DNA of 60,598 bases from an uncultured bacterium. GTDB taxonomy: Bacteria; Elusimicrobiota; Elusimicrobia; Elusimicrobiales; Elusimicrobiaceae. The notes under the pieces are model-generated. The model had not been told where the DNA came from. It saw only the letters and a list, made by a program, of their open reading frames with translations, and ran no database searches. A program made the translations under genes and the position numbers. Location of the stretch: assembly GCA_949297775.1 (NCBI GenBank), contig CASFTM010000007.1, positions 1-60,598 on the forward strand, written 5' to 3'. Below, piece after piece: positions 52,263 to 60,159 of this stretch (the stretch's first letter is position 1; each line of letters begins with the position of its first letter).

Positions 52263-52898
52263 TTACATTAAAAATTTGGAAAACAGCCCCACCAGCAGCA
52301 GGGTAGGCGGCAGGAGAATGTATTTTACGCCGCCGGTCAAAATAAGCACCAGCACCACATACATTCCGTAACGCCCGAAAAAACCTTCGTACTTAAGCGC
52401 GGCCCGCACCGGCAAAAGGGCCGTTACAATGCGCCCTCCGTCCAGCGGCGGAATGGGGATTAAATTAAATACCGCCAAAAAGATATTGATAAACATCGCG
52501 TATTGCAAAAACACAAACAGCTGCTGCAATGTATGCGCGGCAAAAGAAGCTTGGGCGATGAGGAAGATTTTCATAATCAGCACGCACACCACCGCCAAAA
52601 TCAAATTAGCGGCGGGCCCGGCAAAAGCCACCTTGCCCATATCTTTGCGCGGCGAAGGCATCCGCAGCGGATTAATCGGCACGGGCTTGGCCCAGCCGAA
52701 AAGCGGCAGCCCCATCAGCCAGCAAAACGCCGGCACAGCCAGCGTGCCGATAGGGTCCACATGGTGCAGGGGGTTGAGCGTCAGCCGTCCGCTTAGGTAA
52801 GCGGTATCATCGCCCAGGCGGTACGCGGCCAAGCCGTGTGCAAATTCGTGCAGCACAATGGAAAAAAACAAAATGGGTATAAATACAATTACTTCCAT
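52263..52898 (-). CDS. site-2 protease-like M50 zinc metallopeptidase
   Basis: A 211-residue multi-helix membrane protein with HEFAH (H17-E18-x-x-H21) in the first helix and NLIPIPPLDGGRI near 163-175, the second zinc site. There is no PDZ domain; small M50 proteins of this kind are widespread and act on membrane-bound substrates that are mostly unknown. It heads the 12-gene run that ends with the GGDEF gene. A weak promoter-like stretch lies just upstream (52900-52930). Confidence 0.93.
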   Translation of the reverse strand: MEVIVFIPILFFSIVLHEFAHGLAAYRLGDDTAYLSGRLTLNPLHHVDPIGTLAVPAFCWLMGLPLFGWAKPVPINPLRMPSPRKDMGKVAFAGPAANLILAVVCVLIMKIFLIAQASFAAHTLQQLFVFLQYAMFINIFLAVFNLIPIPPLDGGRIVTALLPVRAALKYEGFFGRYGMYVVLVLILTGGVKYILLPPTLLLVGLFSKFLM

Positions 52899-52959
52899 AC
52901 CCTACCATTTTACTAATTTATCCCCGTTCCTGCACACGCGCGCACAGGGGCGGCTTGCC

Positions 52960-54075
52960 TTAATTAAGTTTAGACTTGAAGTTTTTGTAAGCCGACGCGC
53001 ACAGCACGACGGAGAGCACCGCCAGCCACAGGCAGTTTTGCCAAAAGAAGGCCGCGTCGCCCCCTTTCAGAATAATGGCGCGGAAATTGACGACGGAGTA
53101 CATCATCGGGTTCAAATAGCACATCCAGCGGAAAACAGCCGGAATGTTCGCCACCGGAAAAAACACGCCGGAAAGCAAAATAGCCGGCATTAAATACAAT
53201 ACACTTGCCATCATTGCCTGCTGCTGGGTGTGTACCACCGTACTAATAAGCAGCGCGCACGCCAGGGCGGACACGGTAAACAGCACGGAATTGACCGCAA
53301 TCTGCCACAAACTGCCGCGGAACGGAATGCCAAACCCCGCCACACCGATAAACAAAATCAACCCCACAATACACAACCCGATTACAAAGTACGGCAGCGT
53401 TTTGCCCACCATAATTTCTTCCACGCTGCAAGGGGACACGATTAACTTTTCCATCGTGCCGGTTTCTTTCTCTTTGGCAATTGCCATTCCCCCCACCACC
53501 AACAGCACAATAAAGGTGGACATCACCAACAGCGCCGGAATCATATACGAAGTGGTATCCATATAGTGGTTGAACAATACGCGCATATCCAAGCGGATCA
53601 GGCCGCCGTTTAAATCATACCCGTTTTGGCGGGCGACCTCGGCCACGATCTGCTGGACGTATCCGTTTACCTGCTGGGCGCGCTGGGCGTTGGTGGCGTT
53701 TAAGAGCAGCTGAATAGGGCTGGAACCGCGCTCCAGGGCTTTTTCAAACCCTTCGGGCGGAGCCACCAGCACGGCTTCGGCTTTGTGGGAAGCGATTAAC
53801 GCTTCCGGGTCCGCCACCTGTGCGCCGTTTACGCCGGGCACTTTTATAAACCAGCCCGAAGCCAATGCGCGGCTTTCCAATTCCTGCGCTATTTTGCCCG
53901 GTTTGGAAACGACCACAAAATTGATGTTCTTTACCTCGCTGGTCAGCGCCAGGCCAAACATAATGGTCTGCATCACGGGAATAAAGAAAATGGCTAAAAT
54001 CATTTTCGGATCCCGCAGAATTTGGATAATTTCTTTTGCAAAAAAACCTTTTAACGTCCGCACGCGCAATTTCAT
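52960..54075 (-). CDS. ABC-2 type exporter permease (YbhR-like)
   Basis: A 371-residue permease: helix 1 (about 20-42), a periplasmic domain (about 45-170), and five C-terminal helices (about 178-365), the ABC2_membrane_3 layout. The loop VGGMAIAKEKETGTMEKLIVSPCSV is the family coupling region. It is the last gene of the tetR-tolC-hlyD-ABC-ABC-permease-permease unit and overlaps the preceding permease by 4 nt. Confidence 0.93.
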   Translation of the reverse strand: MKLRVRTLKGFFAKEIIQILRDPKMILAIFFIPVMQTIMFGLALTSEVKNINFVVVSKPGKIAQELESRALASGWFIKVPGVNGAQVADPEALIASHKAEAVLVAPPEGFEKALERGSSPIQLLLNATNAQRAQQVNGYVQQIVAEVARQNGYDLNGGLIRLDMRVLFNHYMDTTSYMIPALLVMSTFIVLLVVGGMAIAKEKETGTMEKLIVSPCSVEEIMVGKTLPYFVIGLCIVGLILFIGVAGFGIPFRGSLWQIAVNSVLFTVSALACALLISTVVHTQQQAMMASVLYLMPAILLSGVFFPVANIPAVFRWMCYLNPMMYSVVNFRAIILKGGDAAFFWQNCLWLAVLSVVLCASAYKNFKSKLN

Positions 54076-55226
54076 GGTTCCACATCCGTTTTAAATTTAT
54101 GTACGGCCAGCAAAATCATCGCCGTTGCAAACAAGCCAATGGCGCCAAAAGCCGCCGCCAGCGTAACGGGGGCGGCGTCGCTTAAAAACACGGTCCGGCT
54201 GATGAGCAAAAACCACCGCTGGGGGAACAGCGCCGTAAAATACTGGAAAAACGCGGGCATATTTTCAATGGGAAAAATAAACCCGGAAAAAATAAACGAC
54301 GGCAGCAACCCCACCGCAAACGCAAACTGGATAGCCGCCTGCTGTTGGCGGGTAACGACCGAAATCACCAGCCCCAGCGCCAGCGCGCCCGTGATATACA
54401 CCCAGCACGCCAGCATATAGAACGGGAAACTCCCCAAAAACGGAATACGGAACACATACACCGCCAACACAAAAACCACCAGCACGTCCAAAAACGTAAG
54501 CACAAAATACGGCACCAGCTTTCCGAGCACAATTTCCGACGGACGCACCGGGGTAGAAAGCAAAAGCTCCATAGAGCCGTTTTCCCACTCTTTGGCTACG
54601 GTCAACGCCGTGAGCACAATGGCCAAAAAACCGATGATAATGGTGCTCAAAGCGGGCACGATAAACCAGCGGCTGTTCAGCTCCGGATTAAACAAAAACC
54701 GGCTGCGGATTTGTTCCCCCGTCCGCGCGCCGGACTCCGCCCCGCCGGACAAATCCGGGTTATCCTTGGCAAACACGGCATTGGCTTTTTGCACCACGCC
54801 TTGCAGATAGGTGCCCATAATGCTGGCCTGTACGTTATCGGTGCCGTCGGCCAGCAGCTGGATTTGGCCGGGATTTTCGGGGTTGGCGGCGCGGATATTG
54901 CGCCCGAAACCGCGCTTGATGATAAGCAGGGCGGGGCTGCCGTTTTGTTCCAGTTCCCGGTCGGCTTCGGCGGGCGAATGAACCGGAGTCAAATTAAAAT
55001 AGCCGGAAGAAGCCATCTCCTGCAAGAAGCGGCGCGATACGCTTGTTTGGTCGTTGTCGCGCACGGCAACACGCATATGTTTGTAATCCAAATCAATCAC
55101 AAAGCCGAACATGCCCACAAATATCATCGGCAGAATGAGCGTAACGGCTAGGGTAAACGGGTCGCGCAAAATGTGTTTGTATTCTTTATAAGCCACGCTG
55201 CGGGCGCGGCGCCAGGAAAATTTCAT
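54072..55226 (-). CDS. ABC-2 type exporter permease (YbhS-like)
   Basis: A 384-residue permease with the same layout as its neighbour: helix 1 (about 25-45), a periplasmic domain (about 50-180) and five further helices. Coupling region LTALTVAKEWENGSMELLLSTPV. The pair would form a heterodimer. It overlaps the upstream ATPase gene by 4 nt, so the export genes are translationally coupled. Confidence 0.93.
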   Translation of the reverse strand: MKFSWRRARSVAYKEYKHILRDPFTLAVTLILPMIFVGMFGFVIDLDYKHMRVAVRDNDQTSVSRRFLQEMASSGYFNLTPVHSPAEADRELEQNGSPALLIIKRGFGRNIRAANPENPGQIQLLADGTDNVQASIMGTYLQGVVQKANAVFAKDNPDLSGGAESGARTGEQIRSRFLFNPELNSRWFIVPALSTIIIGFLAIVLTALTVAKEWENGSMELLLSTPVRPSEIVLGKLVPYFVLTFLDVLVVFVLAVYVFRIPFLGSFPFYMLACWVYITGALALGLVISVVTRQQQAAIQFAFAVGLLPSFIFSGFIFPIENMPAFFQYFTALFPQRWFLLISRTVFLSDAAPVTLAAAFGAIGLFATAMILLAVHKFKTDVEP

Positions 55227-56149
55227 TGGTTTTTCCTCCCGCTTACCGCTTGCAGGAATACATCTTCCAGCGTAGGCGGCACTTCGCGAACGGCAAACTT
55301 TCCGGCAAACGGCGCACAGGCGCGTTCCAGCGCGGCGCGGTCCGGCGCGCGTACGCGCAGGTTATTGCCAAACACCGCCGATGCGATACCCTCCTTTTTT
55401 AGCAGTTCACGCACCTCGTTTTGCACCGGTGCGCTAAAGGATATTTCCAGCGGTTTGACCGGGAAAAATTGTTCTTTCAGTTCCAACGGCGTGCCCAATG
55501 CCACCAGGCGGCCCCGCTCCATAAGCGCAATCCGCCCGCAGTATTCGGCCTCGTCCATATAGTGAGTGGTAACAAATACGGTTTTCCCCATTTCGCTCAG
55601 CCGGCGGATAAGCGCCCAAAACGCCGCGCGCGTCTGCGGCGAAGTGCCCGCCGTCGGTTCGTCCAAAAACACGAGTTCCGGGTCGTGCAGCAGCGAGGAC
55701 GCCAACGCCGCCATTTGCTTCACCCCGCCGGACAAATGGCTTACCGGGTCCGGCAGGTTTTGCGGCAGGCCGATAAAGTCCATCAGCTTGCGGGAACGCT
55801 CGTCAATTTGTGTGGGGCTCATACCGTAAAGGCTGCCTGCAAAGCGCATATTTTCGTGCACCGTCAAATCGGGGTACAAGGTAAACTTTTGGGACATATA
55901 CCCGATGTACGGTTTTAATACCGCCGTAGAGTTGGAGACGTCTTTCCCGTCCACCGTCACGGACCCGGACGACGGATTTAAAATGCCGCAAATCGTGCGT
56001 ATCGTGGTGGTTTTACCTGCGCCGTTGGCGCCCAAAAAGCCGAAAATTTCACCGCGGCGGACATCAAAACTCACGCCGTCCACCGCTTTAAACGTGCCGA
56101 ACGACACCACTAAATTTTTTACGCTGATGACAATATCCGTTTTATTCAT
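55223..56149 (-). CDS. ABC exporter ATPase (second half of YbhF-like pair)
   Basis: A 308-residue nucleotide-binding protein with Walker A GANGAGKTT, Q-loop, signature LSGGVKQ, and Walker B LVFLDEPT; the C-terminal 80 residues are the extra domain of drug/antibiotic exporters. In E. coli YbhF the two ATPases are fused; here they are two genes that overlap by 8 nt. It probably pairs with the 239-residue ATPase. Confidence 0.94.
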   Translation of the reverse strand: MNKTDIVISVKNLVVSFGTFKAVDGVSFDVRRGEIFGFLGANGAGKTTTIRTICGILNPSSGSVTVDGKDVSNSTAVLKPYIGYMSQKFTLYPDLTVHENMRFAGSLYGMSPTQIDERSRKLMDFIGLPQNLPDPVSHLSGGVKQMAALASSLLHDPELVFLDEPTAGTSPQTRAAFWALIRRLSEMGKTVFVTTHYMDEAEYCGRIALMERGRLVALGTPLELKEQFFPVKPLEISFSAPVQNEVRELLKKEGIASAVFGNNLRVRAPDRAALERACAPFAGKFAVREVPPTLEDVFLQAVSGRKNQ

Positions 56150-56861
56150 TTTTCAAAAATATCTCGGCAAAATCCGTCACGCCAAAATGGTTCATTACGT
56201 CTTGCGGCATACCGGAAGCCAGCATCCGCCCTCCGCTAAGCACATGCACCTGGCTGCAGCGGCCGGCTTCGTCCATATAGGATGTGCTGACGATAACCGT
56301 CATTTCTTCTCCGGCAAAACCGTATACCAAATCCCACAGTTCCTGACGGCTGACAGGGTCCACCCCCACCGTGGGTTCATCCAACAACAACAGTTTGGGG
56401 CGGTTTAACAGCACGCACATCAGCCCCAGTTTTTTATACATTCCGCCCGACAATTTGCCGGCGGGGCGGCCCTGAAACGGAGCCATTCCCGTTGCGTACA
56501 GCAGTTCTTCGGCGCGGCGTTCAAAAGGGGCTTGCGGCAAATCGTACAAATCGCGGAAAAATTCCAAATGCTCCCGGCACGTCAAATCGGGGTAGAGGCT
56601 GGGCTCCTGCGGGAAATAACCCGTTACGCGTTTGACGTCCGCCGCGGACAACAGCTTTCCCGCTTCGTCGTATACCACGCTTCCTTCGTCCGGGTGCAGA
56701 AGCCCCGCCAGCACGCGGATGAGGGTGGTTTTACCCGCGCCGTTGGGGCCGATAATACCGTGCACCTTTCCGGCGTCAAAAACGGCATTGACCTGCTGCA
56801 AAGCCTGCGCGCGGCCCATTTTTTTACTGACCTGGCGAACTTCGGCGCGCAAGGCCGGCAT
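56142..56861 (-). CDS. ABC exporter ATPase (first half of YbhF-like pair)
   Basis: A 239-residue ATPase: Walker A GPNGAGKTT, signature KLSGGMYKK, and Walker B KLLLLDEPT. The signature has Tyr where Gln/Arg is common, which is often seen in the non-equivalent half of a heterodimer. It begins one base after the membrane-fusion gene and overlaps the next ATPase by 8 nt. Confidence 0.92.
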   Translation of the reverse strand: MPALRAEVRQVSKKMGRAQALQQVNAVFDAGKVHGIIGPNGAGKTTLIRVLAGLLHPDEGSVVYDEAGKLLSAADVKRVTGYFPQEPSLYPDLTCREHLEFFRDLYDLPQAPFERRAEELLYATGMAPFQGRPAGKLSGGMYKKLGLMCVLLNRPKLLLLDEPTVGVDPVSRQELWDLVYGFAGEEMTVIVSTSYMDEAGRCSQVHVLSGGRMLASGMPQDVMNHFGVTDFAEIFLKNE

Positions 56862-56862
56862 A

Positions 56863-57594
56863 TTATTTCCCCTCCGGGAAAGACACTTCCACCGTCATCC
56901 CCGATTTAAGCGTGCGGGCCTCGTCGTTACGGAAGCGCGTTTTTACACCGTAGACCAGCCGTTCGCGTTCGCGGCGGGTTTGCACGTTTTTGGGGGTAAA
57001 TTCAGCTTCGTCATTAATGCTTAAAATGGTCCCTTGGAACGTTTGGTCCGTTTCGGGCAGCAGGGCGGTTACTTTATCCCCCACCGCCAAACGGGCCAAC
57101 AAATCGTGTTCCACATACACCCACACGTCCACTTCCGCCATATCCGCCACGGTTACAAGTTTGCGCCCGGCGGCAATAAATTCCCCCGGCTCGTAATACT
57201 TATACAGCACTTTGCCCGAAATGGGGCTGGTAATGTCGCACCAGCTTTCGTACAAGGCGGCTTGGTCACTCTGGTGTTTTTTTAAATCGTAATTTTCACG
57301 CGAACCGGCGGTAGTTTTTAACAAGGTATCGGCGCGTTTGAATTCTTTTTGGGCAATAGCGGCTTTCAGGCGCGTATCGCGGCAATCCAGGCGGGCAAGC
57401 ACTTCGCCTTTTTGGACGGGGCTTCCTTCCTGGACGTTTATCTCGCTAATCGTATCGGAAAGGCGGCTGGGCACGTCCACTTCCACCGCTTCCACCACCC
57501 CGCTGTAAGCAAACGGAGTGCGCCGCAGGAACAACAGCCCCGCGATGACCAAGATAATTAAAACGACAACCGAAACAGAAATTAATTTTTTCAT
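56863..57594 (-). CDS. membrane-fusion protein (HlyD/YbhG family)
   Basis: A 243-residue periplasmic adaptor with an N-terminal membrane helix (about 6-25), the barrel-sandwich halves (about 30-70 VEAVEVDVPSRLSDT and 110-150 SPISGKVLYKYYEPGE), and a beta-barrel. The central hairpin is short (about 40 residues), shorter than E. coli YbhG. It links the inner-membrane ABC permeases to the TolC-type channel encoded upstream. Gap to the tolC gene is 7 nt. Confidence 0.92.
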   Translation of the reverse strand: MKKLISVSVVVLIILVIAGLLFLRRTPFAYSGVVEAVEVDVPSRLSDTISEINVQEGSPVQKGEVLARLDCRDTRLKAAIAQKEFKRADTLLKTTAGSRENYDLKKHQSDQAALYESWCDITSPISGKVLYKYYEPGEFIAAGRKLVTVADMAEVDVWVYVEHDLLARLAVGDKVTALLPETDQTFQGTILSINDEAEFTPKNVQTRRERERLVYGVKTRFRNDEARTLKSGMTVEVSFPEGK

Positions 57595-57601
57595 AAATCA
57601 C

Positions 57602-58933
57602 CTATTTTCCTAAACTGTCCAACACAGCCAGCCCATTCAAACGGCGTATGTTAAGTTCATTTAACATAATCCGGCTCTGCAAAGCGGACAGGTTGGCGTC
57701 GTCCACTTCCAAAAACGTTACGGCTCCGGCGTTATAGGCCTGGTACGTCAGCTGGGCGGATTCGGCGGCTTTATCCGCCAATTTACCGGCCAGTTTGCTT
57801 TCAATATCCAACGCGCCCAACGAGTCTTTAGCCGACAGGAAAAGCGCTTTCAGCGCCTCCTGTGTTTCGTGCTTTTGTTCGCGTGCGGCGTCGGCGGCCC
57901 GCTCTTGAGCCTGTGCCTGGCTGCGGTTCTTTTTCCCTTCAAACAGCGGCAGGCGCAAAGAAAGGCCCGCTTTGCCCAAGAACACGTCCTCTTGGATAGG
58001 CCCGTTGGGGTATTGCGCATACGCCCCGGCGTTTAATCCCACCCGGGGCCATACGGCGGCCGCATAGCCGCGCGCGGCGTATTCGTAGGATTTAATCAGC
58101 CCGTCATACGCCGCCAGGCGCGGGGTTTCTTCGTCAAAATTCAGCTGGGCAAACGGCGCAAAACGTTGCACCGTTTGGGCGGGATCGTCGGCACGGATGA
58201 CGGCGGAAGTTTCCCCTTCCAGTTTTTCGCGCACACGCCAGTCAAGCGGGTAGTGCGGGTCAATGCCGAAGTCGGTGCCGGTCAGCTTAAAAAGTTCGCG
58301 CAAATCGCGCGCCAGTTCGGCGCGGGCGGCGCTGGCGTCCACCGCAGTACGCAGGGCTTGTTTTTCCGCCAACAGCACATCGCGGCGGCTTTTAGCCCCG
58401 GCTTTATACGCCGATTGAACATCCGCCAACTGCTTGCGGGCCACTTTTAACTGTTCGGAAAGAAGAAAGAGATTTTCCAAATCGCGCTGGACGGAAAAAT
58501 ACGATTGGCGCACCTGTAGCAGCATTTGTTTGCGGGCTAAATCGTACTCGGCTAATTTGCTTTGATAAGCCGCCTGCGCGCTTTTGGCGGCGGAGGAACG
58601 GGCCCCGTTGTCAAACAGCACATATTCCAGCGTCGGGCCGACGGAATAGCCCCATTCGCTGCCGAACTCAAACAGCTGCGAGCCGACTTGCATTTGCGGC
58701 ACTTCCGAGCTCCAGCTGCCCGCCGCGTCCAAATATAAAGACGGGTACAAATGCCCCCGCGTGCTTTCGTACGCCGCCTGGGCAGACGCGGCCTGGGCTT
58801 GGGCCGCTTTGACGGCGGGCGAAAACTCCAACGCGGCGGCCTCGCACGCGTTCAGCGGCAAGTCTTTCACCTCTGCCGCCCACACGCCCGTACACGCGCA
58901 TAGGCTGATAAATGCCCCCAGTAACTTGTTCAT
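57602..58933 (-). CDS. TolC-type outer-membrane efflux protein
   Basis: A 443-residue outer-membrane factor with a signal peptide (1-19) and two repeats of the TolC family (about 25-225 and 235-440), each with long Ala/Gln/Lys-rich helices. The start overlaps tetR by 4 nt (ATGA). E. coli cecR-ybhGFSR has no TolC gene, so this operon carries its own exit duct. Confidence 0.92.
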   Translation of the reverse strand: MNKLLGAFISLCACTGVWAAEVKDLPLNACEAAALEFSPAVKAAQAQAASAQAAYESTRGHLYPSLYLDAAGSWSSEVPQMQVGSQLFEFGSEWGYSVGPTLEYVLFDNGARSSAAKSAQAAYQSKLAEYDLARKQMLLQVRQSYFSVQRDLENLFLLSEQLKVARKQLADVQSAYKAGAKSRRDVLLAEKQALRTAVDASAARAELARDLRELFKLTGTDFGIDPHYPLDWRVREKLEGETSAVIRADDPAQTVQRFAPFAQLNFDEETPRLAAYDGLIKSYEYAARGYAAAVWPRVGLNAGAYAQYPNGPIQEDVFLGKAGLSLRLPLFEGKKNRSQAQAQERAADAAREQKHETQEALKALFLSAKDSLGALDIESKLAGKLADKAAESAQLTYQAYNAGAVTFLEVDDANLSALQSRIMLNELNIRRLNGLAVLDSLGK

Positions 58934-59562
58934 TTTTCCCCCTTAAAAACGGAATGGACCAACAGCTTGATGCGTGCCTCGGCCCCTTTATCCGAAAACA
59001 GCACCGCCACCGACGGGCGCACGCGCCCTTTCCACGGCAGCGGCACCCGCTCGTCCAACCCCGCCACCAACTGCGGGAATACCACCGGCATTGCCAGCAC
59101 CAGCGCGGTGTTGGCGGCGTCTTTCAATACAAGCACGCCTTCCTTTTCGGCCCGGTCCAACTGGGCCAGCAGCAAGGAGATATGCTGGGTAAAATTGCGC
59201 CCGATAAAATCAATAATCTTAGCATTCCCGCTGAACACATCCCCCGCCAGCGAAGATAACATCCGCCGGTTTTCCCGAACAAAGCGTTGAATAGCCAGCA
59301 AAATGTTGAGTACATTTTCCCGCGCGGACTGTTTTTCCGACACTTCCAGACGGATATTTTTCATCAAATTTTCGTACAAAAACCTTAATAATGCTTGGTC
59401 AAAATTGTCTTTGTTGGTAAAGTAATAATGAAACATTCCCAAATTTACCCGGCTTAGCGCGCACACCTCCCGCACGGTAAACCCGCCTAGGCCCTTCGCC
59501 CGGGCCAGCTGTATACCCGCACGCAGCAGTTTCACGTCGTTCCCGGCAGCCGTCCTTCCCAT
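58930..59562 (-). CDS. TetR-family repressor (CecR-like)
   Basis: A 210-residue regulator with an N-terminal helix-turn-helix (about 22-52, FTVREVCALSRVNLGMFHYYFTNK, first part). The ligand domain follows. It is the first gene of the exporter operon. Its own promoter is overlaid by a perfect 11-bp inverted repeat, so it almost certainly represses itself and the exporter until a substrate binds. AGGAG lies 6 nt before the ATG. Confidence 0.94.
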   Translation of the reverse strand: MGRTAAGNDVKLLRAGIQLARAKGLGGFTVREVCALSRVNLGMFHYYFTNKDNFDQALLRFLYENLMKNIRLEVSEKQSARENVLNILLAIQRFVRENRRMLSSLAGDVFSGNAKIIDFIGRNFTQHISLLLAQLDRAEKEGVLVLKDAANTALVLAMPVVFPQLVAGLDERVPLPWKGRVRPSVAVLFSDKGAEARIKLLVHSVFKGEK

Positions 59563-59590
59563 AACACGCTCCTTTATTACACAGTTGTAT

Positions 59591-59616
59591 AATTATTATA
59601 CGGGCGTATAATAATT
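59591..59616. promoter_or_regulatory. operator of the TetR regulator
   Basis: AATTATTATAC at 59591-59601 and its exact reverse complement at 59606-59616 flank a 4-nt GGGC. The site covers the -10 box and most of the spacer of the promoter below, so a bound repressor would block RNA polymerase. Confidence 0.85.
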
Positions 59617-59623
59617 TTGTCAA
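59595..59623 (-). promoter_or_regulatory. consensus promoter of the tetR-exporter operon
   Basis: A perfect TTGACA (59623-59618), a 17-nt spacer, and a perfect TATAAT (59600-59595) on the minus strand. Such a full-consensus promoter would be very strong if unrepressed. Confidence 0.9.
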
Positions 59624-59670
59624 GGCTCCTTTTATATTACGTTCCTAACCAGACTAACCCTTAATAAGAC

Positions 59671-59699
59671 AAGACAAAAGAAGCGTGTTAAACTATACT
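59671..59699 (+). promoter_or_regulatory. promoter of the thioredoxin gene
   Basis: AAGACA (59671-59676), a 17-nt spacer and TATACT (59694-59699). Transcription would start near 59706, leaving a leader of about 10 nt that holds the GGGGG ribosome site. Confidence 0.6.
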
Positions 59700-59716
59700 T
59701 TGAGCAAGGGGGAATT

Positions 59717-60040
59717 ATGGACAGCAAATTAACGGTTACCGCCGCTTCCTTTGAAGCGGCCTACAAAAAATTTGAACAAGCGGAAATGGTGGAATTTATT
59801 GCTTCGTGGTGCCCGCACTGCCACCATATGAAAGACCTGATAGACAAATTGGCGAAAGACTACCAAGATAAAGTTGCCTTTTTGGTGCTGGATGTGGACC
59901 AGGCGCCGGACGTGGCGCGCCAATTTGGCGTGAGCGGGGTGCCGTCTTTCGTATTTGTCAAAGAAGGAAAAATTGTACACCGAATGGCGGGCGAATTTTC
60001 CGAGGCGGATTTGCGCAAACACTTGGACGCTTTGCTGTAA
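59717..60040 (+). CDS. thioredoxin-family protein
   Basis: A 107-residue cytoplasmic thioredoxin: active-site WCPHC (31-35), where His replaces the usual Gly-Pro pair's second residue as in some TrxA-like and DsbA-like proteins, and cis-Pro GVPSF near 78. It has no signal peptide. It is divergent from tetR and is not visibly part of the exporter operon. The CPHC dipeptide would make it more oxidising than classical CGPC thioredoxin (general family knowledge). Confidence 0.93.
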   Translation: MDSKLTVTAASFEAAYKKFEQAEMVEFIASWCPHCHHMKDLIDKLAKDYQDKVAFLVLDVDQAPDVARQFGVSGVPSFVFVKEGKIVHRMAGEFSEADLRKHLDALL

Positions 60041-60112
60041 TCCCCTAAGGCCGCCGCACGCGGACAGTGAAACCACCAAAAACCCTATGAGCCGCGTATT
60101 TTGATATACAAA

Positions 60113-60136
60113 ACCCCCTTGCCAAAGCAAGGGGGT
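60113..60136 (-). terminator. intrinsic terminator of the ankyrin gene
   Basis: A perfect 10-bp stem (60136-60127 with 60122-60113, 4-nt loop) lies 23 nt past the ankyrin stop codon on the minus strand; the stem's end and following bases read TTTTG. The plus-strand thioredoxin gene has no comparable hairpin of its own. Confidence 0.7.
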
Positions 60137-60159
60137 AATCGGTAAGATTTTTCAGCGGA

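Noticed and set aside
54345-55151. 268-codon open frame on the plus strand
   Set aside because: Antisense to the YbhS-like permease, with His/Arg/Gln-rich nonsense composition.
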